Below, one piece after another: positions 6,897-12,534 of a stretch of 31,781 nucleotides of DNA (positions are counted from its first letter, which is position 1; each line of letters opens with the position of its first letter). The stretch is from a virus. Below the pieces are notes generated by a model. That model did no database searches. It was not told the origin of the DNA and saw only the letters and a program-made list of their open reading frames with translations. The stretch covers positions 1-31,781 of IMG/VR virus record IMGVR_UViG_3300009320_000078; one strand, given 5' to 3'. The position numbers were made by a program, and so were the translations under genes.

Positions 6897-6944
6897 TCCA
6901 CCATTATAAAGCGAGTTAACTTAAATGTCAAGGGCTGTTCTCTG
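6802..6944. repeat. 11-bp inverted repeat flanking the leftward promoter (candidate protein sites)
   Basis: CAGAGAACAGC at 6802-6812 and its exact complement GCTGTTCTCTG at 6934-6944. On the minus strand the upstream copy reads CAGAGAACAGC-CC-TTGACA, placing it directly against the -35 box; the other copy lies about 90 nt into the transcript. This spacing suits a regulator that activates or loops at the promoter. Both arms are perfect. Confidence 0.6.
6897..6931 (-). promoter_or_regulatory. Strong leftward sigma70-type promoter
   Basis: On the minus strand TTGACA (6931-6926), 17-bp spacer and TATAAT (6908-6903) all match the ideal consensus. The CCTTGACATTTAAG context is shared with the capsid promoter at 2084. 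It would start RNA near 6896, at the base of a 12-bp hairpin. It is the most consensus-like leftward promoter seen and faces the virion operon across the 191-aa gene. Confidence 0.8.
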
Positions 6945-7003
6945 ACATACTGTAATGTTTAAGCTTGTTTAAGCGTTTCTGTTTTCACTCAGGATATTTG
7001 AAG

Positions 7004-7041
7004 TGGGGGATAGAGCCCTCAGCGAATTACCATTTCCCCCA
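7004..7041. other. GC-rich hairpin in the control region
   Basis: TGGGGGA (7004-7010) and TCCCCCA (7035-7041) are perfect arms around 24 nt. A CTTTT run follows on the plus strand. It lies in the 250-bp part of the control region between the leftward promoter and the repeat array, where I see no gene. Terminator or structural element; direction unclear. Confidence 0.4.
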
Positions 7042-7182
7042 TAGCCTTTTCTCATCATCGCCTCACAAGCTACAATACGCAAAAGCTAGACGGCTATCAA
7101 CTTAACACTCTACTAGGGTTATTAAATGCATCACGTTACCACGCTTTAAAGCTATGAAGTAGGCACTTATCATGCAGTAATG

Positions 7183-7324
7183 TTCAAATGTTCAAATGTT
7201 CAAATGTTCAAATGCTACACATCACTCAAATGTTCAAATGTTCAAATGTTCAAATGTTCAAATGTTCAAATGCTACACATCACCCAAATGTTCAAATGCT
7301 ACACATCACCCAAATGTTCAAATG
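7183..7324. repeat. Array of 8-bp TTCAAATG repeats in higher-order blocks
   Basis: CAAATG occurs 14 times: four tandem TTCAAATG units from 7183, five full units from 7233 (after a partial one at 7227), then two short blocks at 7285 and 7311. Blocks are separated by three copies of CTACACATCAC(T/C)C. The 8-bp period does not match the DNA helix, so successive units turn around it. No coding signal: the open frames across it are just the repeat read as MFKCSNVQ. It sits between divergent promoters. Candidate iteron cluster, packaging/terminal element, or variable tandem repeat. Confidence 0.85.
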
Positions 7325-7349
7325 TTCACCACGCGTCACACACGCACAC

Positions 7350-7485
7350 GATAATATCTTCATAACCTTAATAATGATTATCATAACCCAAACCATAACC
7401 CAAATGATAATAACTATCAATACTGTTACCTCGTCATGTTGTAAAATTACATCATGTAAATAAATAACAAGCGATAATGACTATC
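7350..7485. promoter_or_regulatory. GATA-n-TATC palindromes and other operator-like repeats
   Basis: GATA/TATC half-sites face each other at 7350-7358 (GATAATATC), 7406-7418 (GATAATAACTATC) and 7473-7485 (GATAATGACTATC); ATGATTATCAT near 7374-7384 is a related palindrome. There is also a TTACATCATGTAA palindrome (7447-7459) and a doubled ATAACCCAAA (7383 and 7395). Placed between the CAAATG array and the early promoters, these look like binding sites for a dimeric regulator or an origin protein. Observation from sequence only. Confidence 0.5.
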
Positions 7486-7546
7486 AAAATAAATATAAAA
7501 TAAAAATATCTAGGCAATGCCAAAAAATGTTTCAAAATGCCATATT

Positions 7547-7639
7547 TTTACAAATAAGACAAAAAAGTCTTACAATTTGTCATATTTTTACATTTTGCCT
7601 AAAAAACCATTGACAAATAGGACAAAAAAGTCTTATAAT
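7547..7639 (+). promoter_or_regulatory. Two tandem early promoters with a palindrome inside each spacer
   Basis: Promoter 1: TTTACA (7547-7552), 18 bp, TACAAT (7571-7576). Promoter 2: TTGACA (7610-7615), 18 bp, TATAAT (7634-7639), both perfect consensus. The two are exactly 63 bp apart. The spacers are nearly identical and each contains GACAAAAAAGTC, an inverted repeat that would place a repressor between -35 and -10. CATATTTTTACA is also repeated at 7541 and 7581. They drive the rightward early genes starting at 7705. The second has two ideal boxes and is likely strong. Confidence 0.8.
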
Positions 7640-7704
7640 ACACTCAGTTAAACAGCACCGCCCAAAAGGGTCAAAAGAAATTAAACCATGCAAAAGGAAA
7701 TATT

Positions 7705-8232
7705 ATGACACAACTTATCAACAAAAATGAGACACTTAACAAAATTGGAGCGGTACTTGTAAAAGCTAAAGATGACAGGGCAACTATTATTAATGAAGTT
7801 ATAGACGTTATTATCGCTGAAGCTAAAAACCATACGGAACATTTTACTACTAAACGTAAAGCACAAAAATTTGTAATCGAGTATATGCTTGAAGGTATGA
7901 ACAGAGATGATGTGAACACGTACACCAAACGTGCACTATATGTTGCTAAGGCAATTTTAGTGGATGGTTACACCATTAAAAAGGAGTCTTTGACACTTGC
8001 ACAAGCAGAAAACGCGGTCAAATGTGAAAAGTCAAAAGTTAATAAAGCTATGAAAACAACTGATGAAGATGATTATATCGCGACTATAAAAGCACTTATC
8101 AAATTGCGTGAGATAGATAGTGCAATGAAGACTATAGCGACTTTAGGCGGTACTGATATGCTAGATGCGATTAAATCAACTTTTGGAGATGATGCTAAGA
8201 AACTTGTGAACGCGATGCAAAAAGTCCTTTAA
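7705..8232 (+). CDS. First early protein, function unknown (175 aa)
   Basis: First gene after the tandem early promoters, with AAGGAAA before the ATG. Acidic/basic mixed helical protein: TEHFTTKRKAQKFVIEYMLEGMNRDDVNTYTKRALYVAKAIL in the middle, and a C-terminal helix ending in VNAMQKVL. No transmembrane segment or catalytic motif is visible. Being expressed first from a strong promoter, a host-takeover or regulatory role is plausible, but this is inference from position. The family is not recognised. No terminator follows; a small hairpin (GGTATTAGTATACC, around 8253-8266) lies before the next gene. Confidence 0.8.
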   Translation: MTQLINKNETLNKIGAVLVKAKDDRATIINEVIDVIIAEAKNHTEHFTTKRKAQKFVIEYMLEGMNRDDVNTYTKRALYVAKAILVDGYTIKKESLTLAQAENAVKCEKSKVNKAMKTTDEDDYIATIKALIKLREIDSAMKTIATLGGTDMLDAIKSTFGDDAKKLVNAMQKVL

Positions 8233-8297
8233 GGGCTTAAACAACATTAGGAGGGTATTAGTATACCTGAACCAACAAAAGCAATTAAGGGGCTAAC

Positions 8298-8660
8298 ATG
8301 AGTAACGAACAAACAACACAAGATAGATTAAGAAACCAAGTACTACACATAGTAAACACTATTGAAAATGGTATTGAAGTAACTGAAAACAACAAAGATG
8401 AATACTATGATTTAGAAGTAGGTGATTATATAAGCGGATTTGATTACTTGCAGGACGTACTAGGCATTACCTATACGGTATCAAGTGACAAAGAGTATTT
8501 AGGTGCTAATCTATTAGTTGCTTTTGGTGGACCAAACATAACCATAGACACTAGAAATAGAACTGTAAACGGTTATTGGTGGGGTGACAATGTATCTATC
8601 TCATACAATGAAGACAACATAGGCTTAGATGATGCACTAGAAGAGTTATATAATAGTTAA
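8298..8660 (+). CDS. Conserved-type phage protein with GGPNI...GYWWGD motif (120 aa)
   Basis: AAGGGG ribosome site 8 bp before the ATG. The N-terminal half is acidic and helical; the C-terminal half has YLGANLLVAFGGPNITIDTR, then GYWWGDNVSISY and DDALEELYN. From memory this run (VAFGGPN ... WIDT ... GYWWGD ... LDDALEELY) belongs to a family found in many phages and plasmids, with no known function that I can name; treat that recall as unverified. Position as second early gene points to a role in early takeover. It contains neither enzyme motif nor membrane segment. Confidence 0.8.
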   Translation: MSNEQTTQDRLRNQVLHIVNTIENGIEVTENNKDEYYDLEVGDYISGFDYLQDVLGITYTVSSDKEYLGANLLVAFGGPNITIDTRNRTVNGYWWGDNVSISYNEDNIGLDDALEELYNS

Positions 8661-8730
8661 TAGTTTATAGGGTACTCAATAGAGTATCTTATTAAGCTAT
8701 TAAGGGCTTGTAGCGTCACTTTAATACTAA

Positions 8731-8832
8731 TTAAGGGTTTATATCTATAGTGATAGATTTTGAACCCTTAACGGTCTTAAAAACAGCGGTATAAACAAAT
8801 CGATGTTATTTTTATGCGGTCATAGTGATGAC
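8731..8832. other. Hairpins with AGTG loops in the 8661-9133 gap
   Basis: TTAAGGGTT (8731-8739) and AACCCTTAA (8763-8771) enclose an inner stem ATCTAT-AGTG-ATAGAT (8743-8758), one long compound hairpin shortly after the 120-aa gene. A second, GTCAT-AGTG-ATGAC, follows at 8819-8832 with the same AGTG loop. The first may be a terminator without a T-run. The stretch to 9011 shows no credible gene; a GTGAC(AC)GCG motif occurs twice (8866 and 8886 areas). Confidence 0.45.
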
Positions 8833-9011
8833 TTAAAAAAGTAAAAAATAATATCCATGCAAGGCGGGTGACACGCGGGAACACATATCCCAAAAGTGAC
8901 GCGATATTTAATTTATTATTGTTATGTTCATAGTATGATTCGTGCCTCCGATGGTATAAAGAAGACAAGATACAAGTCCACGAGAGTATTTAAAAAGCAA
9001 TTAATTAACAT

Positions 9012-9114
9012 CTAAATGTGTAGCGAACATTTAGGGCTAAATGCTATGAAGCGTGATTAACCACGCGTTAAGGATTCGTCCTTTTCATTGAGGAGTATTA
9101 AAACTAAACTCCTC
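9012..9114 (+). promoter_or_regulatory. Structured leader of the MoxR cassette (candidate regulatory RNA)
   Basis: Four successive hairpins in about 100 nt: CTAAATGT (9012-9019) with ACATTTAG (9027-9034); GCGTG/CACGC around 9051-9066; AAGGA-TTCG-TCCTT (9070-9083, a TTCG tetraloop); and GAGGAGT (9090-9096) with ACTCCTC (9108-9114). The middle arm ACATTTAG can instead pair with CTAAATG (9037-9043), so alternative folds are possible. It ends 20 nt before the 44-aa gene at 9134. Regulatory RNA is inferred, not shown. Confidence 0.45.
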
Positions 9115-9133
9115 ATAAAAAGGATATTATCAC

Positions 9134-9268
9134 ATGAGTAAATCACAACTAGACTACTTCATAGCTTTAGGGCTAAAGACGTCAAGAGAGGTATCGGAAT
9201 TTAGAGCTTTAAGAGCATTGTATTCTGAAGATGAAACAATAAAAATAATAACTATGCAAAGGGGTTAA
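9134..9268 (+). CDS. Small protein opening the MoxR cassette (44 aa)
   Basis: ATG at 9134 has AAAGGA 8 bp upstream; the frame ends TAA two bases before the MoxR-like ATG. The product starts MSKSQLDYFIALGLKTSREV and then EFRALRALYSEDETIKIITM. The SREVSEFRALRALY portion is helical and charged. No family recognised. Its immediate 2-bp spacing to the ATPase gene argues for cotranscription and a shared job. A TTTAGGGCTAAA motif in its coding sequence (9166-9177) matches one in the leader (9030-9041). Confidence 0.7.
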   Translation: MSKSQLDYFIALGLKTSREVSEFRALRALYSEDETIKIITMQRG

Positions 9269-9270
9269 TT

Positions 9271-10344
9271 ATGAGTGATTTAGGAAAGGCATTAGAGCCA
9301 TTTATTAAAACTGTAGTGGCTGAACACGTAGACGGAATGAACATTGAAGAGCAGATTAAAAGTCAAATAGAGGACGTATCCTCATCTATTACAAAGGTCT
9401 TAGAGATTAGATTAGAGGGTGCTGAAGAGGGTGAAATAATCCCACTTACACATATGCAGTTTGAAACACTTTTGAGAGTTATGGCTATTCAAGGTAAAAA
9501 TACACTCTTAACGGGCGGTGCTGGGCTGAGTAAGTCAACAGCAGTTATACAAGGTGCTAAGGCGTTAAGGCTTGGATTCCAACAGATTTCATTTAGTAAT
9601 CAGACCACTAAAACGGATTTAATCGGATTCGTTGATGCACACGGTAAATATCAAATGAGTGGGTTTATTGATGCCTTTATGCACGGTAAAGTGTTTCTAG
9701 CTGATGAAATGGATGCGTGTTCAAGTAACGTATTAGTGCTTTTAAACAGTGCGATATCAAATGGTATTATCCAACTCCCTAACAGCGATATAGTGGAAGT
9801 ACATGACAACTTTAGATTTGTAGGAACAGCAAACACTAACTTAAGAGGGTCTAAAGATGGATTTACAGCACGTAACAAATTGGATGCGGCGACCATTGAT
9901 AGATTTGTAGTAATTGAATGGTTACTTGATGAAAATCTTGAAGAGAAACTTACTAACAACGATTCATGGCTTAAAATTGTTCGTAAATGTAGAGCAACAG
10001 CTGAAAGAATGCTTGACGGTGTAAGTATCACACCACGTTCAAGTTATGACGGTGCAGATTTACTTAAAGCTGGATTCACAGCAGATGAAGTAATCGAAAT
10101 GACTGTTATTAAAGCTATGGGTACAGATGAAAGAAATACCCTATTAGATGGTATTACTGAGCGTATGAAAAAGAACGCGGAGAAGGATGCTAAAACACCC
10201 TCAAATGATAAAGAATCTGAAGAGACGGCTGAGGAAGTGGCTGAAGATGAGATTGAAGAGACGGCTGAGGTTCTTGACTCTAATGAGATAACTGATGAAA
10301 ATGTTGAGGATGCTATGAGCGTAAAACCTGAATATGAGTGGTAA
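9271..10344 (+). CDS. MoxR-like AAA+ ATPase
   Basis: 357 residues. Walker A is GGAGLSKST (residues 82-90), Walker B VFLADEMDA (141-149), sensor 1 VGTANTN (184-190), arginine-finger region DRF (210-212), and TPRSS near 255 as a sensor-2-like site. This set is the MoxR/AAA_5 pattern of ATPases that remodel complexes, usually acting with a VWA-domain partner; the next gene supplies a candidate. Residues 1-60 are a helical N-terminal region, and 300-357 is an acidic Glu/Asp-rich tail (EETAEEVAEDEIEET), probably disordered and partner-binding. Ribosome site AAGGGG. MoxR ATPases are uncommon in T7-like phages. Substrate unknown. Confidence 0.9.
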   Translation: MSDLGKALEPFIKTVVAEHVDGMNIEEQIKSQIEDVSSSITKVLEIRLEGAEEGEIIPLTHMQFETLLRVMAIQGKNTLLTGGAGLSKSTAVIQGAKALRLGFQQISFSNQTTKTDLIGFVDAHGKYQMSGFIDAFMHGKVFLADEMDACSSNVLVLLNSAISNGIIQLPNSDIVEVHDNFRFVGTANTNLRGSKDGFTARNKLDAATIDRFVVIEWLLDENLEEKLTNNDSWLKIVRKCRATAERMLDGVSITPRSSYDGADLLKAGFTADEVIEMTVIKAMGTDERNTLLDGITERMKKNAEKDAKTPSNDKESEETAEEVAEDEIEETAEVLDSNEITDENVEDAMSVKPEYEW

Positions 10345-10368
10345 CATAAAAAATAAAAAGGATTAACT

Positions 10369-11295
10369 ATGGAGGATATTAAGTTTATAAAAGATAGTGA
10401 CGAGTTCACTAACAAGTATTTTAAAACAGTTCAAAAAGCTCCTTTTTGGCTTGAAAGTTCTTATGATGAGCTTATCAAAAAGAACAAAGGTAAAGAACAG
10501 CCTATTAGGTATATTCATATACCTAGTCTAGTAAACTTTAAAGAGTTTATGAAAGAGTCCTCAAATGACCCACGCTGGTTAGGTGCTCAAAATAAAAGCT
10601 CTATTAACCTTTCAAGTAATGGTTGGGCTGGTTCAACTAACTGGGATGAGTATATGCTTTTATTAGAAAACGGTGATGACAGAGTTATAGAACAGATTAA
10701 AAGTGATACAGCGACAGCGGTTACTGAGCTTGAACATAAATATGAGCAAGTATTATCACACTATAAGTTTGATGTTGTGGGTGAGTTCTTTGATATTGGA
10801 CTTGTGTTAAGTGGTGTTCCTGAAACTTGGTTAGACCCTCAGTTTGACGAAGAGCAAGGTGAAAAACCTCAAATAGCTTTGAGAATTGATGCTGATTTTA
10901 CTGGTGGTGTTAATAGTGCGACTGTAATTAAAAACAGTGGACGTATTATAGCTATGGGCAAAATTCTTGAAAGAATGGGTTGTGAAGTGTCTATCGATTT
11001 ATATAATATTTGTAATAGATGGACTACATGGGGTGAACCTGAAATATTGATTCAAGAATTTACAGTTAAGAGATTTGATGAGAGTATAAATTATAAAAAA
11101 CTTAGCAGTCTATTAACTACTGGTTACGTCAGACGAGCTCAATTTAGAATCATGGAAGTGCTCAGACCTAAAGATGTCAGTCATGGTTATGGTGGTTCAA
11201 TACACTTGGACGGATTCGTAAGAATAGACAGCAGTGCTCAGATAGATGGGCTGGAAGAAAATTTGTTTAAAGGATTTACAGATGGAAACGATTAA
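10369..11295 (+). CDS. VWA-like partner of the MoxR ATPase (DUF7192-like)
   Basis: 308 residues, 24 bp after the ATPase gene, good ribosome site (AAAGGA). The centre reads PQIALRIDADFTGG, then IKNSGRIIAMGKILERMGCEVSIDLYN: a strand with an Asp-containing loop, a helix and a second strand, which is the start of a Rossmann-like VWA fold. The usual MIDAS DxSxS is absent (DADFTG instead), so metal binding may be lost or altered. The N-terminus carries NDPRWLGAQNKSSINLSSNGW. I recall a phage family called DUF7192 beside MoxR genes with this look; unverified. Likely co-acts with the ATPase. The last 14 bp overlap the next gene. Confidence 0.65.
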   Translation: MEDIKFIKDSDEFTNKYFKTVQKAPFWLESSYDELIKKNKGKEQPIRYIHIPSLVNFKEFMKESSNDPRWLGAQNKSSINLSSNGWAGSTNWDEYMLLLENGDDRVIEQIKSDTATAVTELEHKYEQVLSHYKFDVVGEFFDIGLVLSGVPETWLDPQFDEEQGEKPQIALRIDADFTGGVNSATVIKNSGRIIAMGKILERMGCEVSIDLYNICNRWTTWGEPEILIQEFTVKRFDESINYKKLSSLLTTGYVRRAQFRIMEVLRPKDVSHGYGGSIHLDGFVRIDSSAQIDGLEENLFKGFTDGND

Positions 11296-11611
11296 AAAGT
11301 TTAAAAAAGGTAACGTTTATATTGGAAGATTTAAAGGGTTTGGAGCATGGTATGTAATTCATCAAGAGGGTCAACGTACATGGACAGCAACTAACTTTAC
11401 TCATATTAATATTGAGACGGAAGGCGATGATGTTATTAGAAATAACTCAACTATGGCTGAGAGTTTTGAAAAAATACAGAGCTTTGACAAAACGAATGTA
11501 GAAGATAGAAAAAATATGAGAGAAGTCATGTTTAAGATTCTTAAATGGGGAGACCCTGAAGCGGATAATGAATCTGAAAATGATGAAGAGTATAATGTTC
11601 ATTGGGGCTGA
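11282..11611 (+). CDS. Small protein with AWYV module, acidic tail (109 aa); possibly fused to next gene
   Basis: Start METIKKFKKGNVY at 11282 is preferred over the upstream in-frame ATG at 11246 because AAAGGA lies 8 bp before it. The first half is basic, with YIGRFKGFGAWYVIHQEGQRTWTATNF; the end turns acidic (DPEADNESENDEEYN) and then stops at HWG. The next frame continues with the same acidic character (AEDDEPSSSPNNDEWEEAEEE). One base less in the GGGG run at 11605-11608 would join both into a single protein of about 215 residues with two AWYV modules. No function recognised. Confidence 0.65.
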   Translation: METIKKFKKGNVYIGRFKGFGAWYVIHQEGQRTWTATNFTHINIETEGDDVIRNNSTMAESFEKIQSFDKTNVEDRKNMREVMFKILKWGDPEADNESENDEEYNVHWG

Positions 11612-11930
11612 AGATGATGAACCGTCCTCATCACCCAATAATGATGAGTGGGAGGAAGCAGAGGAAGAGGTGGATGGAGGAACAAATACGGAGGATGAAG
11701 ATGAAGGAGGAGTTCAACAGACAATATCTACTAATGAATTAATATCTGAAGTATATAAGAGGTATGATTTTATGTTAAATAATGCTGGTAATGCTTGGTA
11801 TGTTATGAATAAAGAAACCGGTGAGTCCTTGTTACCTGACGGTAGAGAAGTGCCAAACTATAGAAGATTTGGTGAAGATAAAAATAAAGCTTACAAGCTT
11901 ATAATCAAAAAATTAAAAGAGGAAAAATAA
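11568..11930 (+). CDS. Acidic protein with AWYV module (120 aa as opened; start uncertain)
   Basis: The first 14 codons (MNLKMMKSIMFIGA) overlap the previous gene and look like its acidic codons read out of frame, so they are probably not real. From about residue 15 the protein is acidic and low-complexity, then folds into YKRYDFMLNNAGNAWYVMNKETGESLLPDGREVPNYRRFG and a lysine-rich helix. The NAWYVMNKETG stretch mirrors GAWYVIHQEG in the preceding gene. Either there is a separate start further in, or it is the second half of one frame-shifted gene. TAA ends one base before the next ATG. Confidence 0.55.
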   Translation: MNLKMMKSIMFIGAEDDEPSSSPNNDEWEEAEEEVDGGTNTEDEDEGGVQQTISTNELISEVYKRYDFMLNNAGNAWYVMNKETGESLLPDGREVPNYRRFGEDKNKAYKLIIKKLKEEK

Positions 11931-11931
11931 A

Positions 11932-12339
11932 ATGAAAAAGATAACAGAAATTGAAATAGATACGAACACGAGCATTATCCATAATATATTTGGATATAAA
12001 ACTGAAGAAGAATTTCTTGAAGTGTTAGTTGGTGATGGAGATAAATCTAAGAAAACTAAACATCTCACATGGTTGTTCATGGAGCTCATTAAAGACAATA
12101 TTGGACAGATGTATATGGGTTATCTCATGGGTAAAATACTAAGCATTGTAACTGGATTGGAGGTAGATAATCCAGCTAAAATTATTGATTATATCAATAA
12201 ATGTATGACAGATGAAGAGCTTGAAAGATTATTTATAGATGGGATGACAGTGTCGATGCAAATCTTTGGTGAGGATGGGAAACCTAAAGGTATGGATGAA
12301 ATTGTAAAAGGTATTATGAATGGCAAAGAAGGTAAGTGA
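11932..12339 (+). CDS. Hypothetical protein (135 aa)
   Basis: GAGGAAAAATAAA precedes the ATG. The protein is helical and acidic: EEEFLEVLVGDGDKSKKTKHLTWLFMELIKDNIGQMYMGYLMGKILSIVTGLEV, then PAKIIDYINKCMTDEELERLFIDGMTV and a short Gly-rich end. No catalytic or membrane signature; the hydrophobic LMGKILSIVTGL is too short and amphipathic for a clear TM. It follows the MoxR cassette and overlaps the CI-like HTH gene by 20 bp. Family not recognised. Confidence 0.75.
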   Translation: MKKITEIEIDTNTSIIHNIFGYKTEEEFLEVLVGDGDKSKKTKHLTWLFMELIKDNIGQMYMGYLMGKILSIVTGLEVDNPAKIIDYINKCMTDEELERLFIDGMTVSMQIFGEDGKPKGMDEIVKGIMNGKEGK

Positions 12340-12532
12340 TTTCAAAGATGTTAGAGACCGTATGAAGAATCATAGCGGTCAAGGTTTACAACAAATGTTA
12401 ACTGATATGGGTATTTCTCGAAGACATTATAATAGATGTTTAGGGAAGAATCAAATACCCTATAAAGGTTTAGTTGATTGGTGTATGAAAAATGATGCTA
12501 AATTAGATGAAATATTATTAGAGGAGAAATAA
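12320..12532 (+). CDS. CI-like helix-turn-helix DNA-binding protein (70 aa)
   Basis: Residues 20-67 (GQGLQQMLTDMGISRRHYNRCLGKNQIPYKGLVDWCMKNDAKLDEILLEE) match the layout of the phage CI-repressor HTH: a helix, 'G(I/V)SR...' turn, recognition helix, then 'IP...LV.W....A.LD.IL' at the end of the domain. No cleavage or dimerisation domain follows, so it is a stand-alone small regulator. Start ATG at 12320 lies within the end of the previous gene, with AAAGG upstream. A regulator inside the early operon could act on the palindromes at 7350-7485 or on the early promoters; untested. Confidence 0.6.
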   Translation: MAKKVSDFKDVRDRMKNHSGQGLQQMLTDMGISRRHYNRCLGKNQIPYKGLVDWCMKNDAKLDEILLEEK

Positions 12533-12534
12533 AA

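Noticed and set aside
6931-7182. tRNA or tmRNA gene in the control region
   Set aside because: Only one GC-rich stem (7004-7041) is seen; no cloverleaf arms or T-loop GTTCRA context could be built.
7183-7324. CRISPR-like array
   Set aside because: Repeats are 6-8 bp and the spacer-like parts (CTACACATCAC) are identical to each other; no unique spacers and no cas genes.
7180-7463. Open frames reading MFKCSNVQ... across the repeat array
   Set aside because: They are translations of the TTCAAATG array in overlapping frames, with no ribosome site and no protein-like composition.
8777-8968. Minus-strand 63-codon frame in the 8661-9133 gap
   Set aside because: No ribosome site, odd composition, opposite to all neighbours, and it overlaps hairpin structures.
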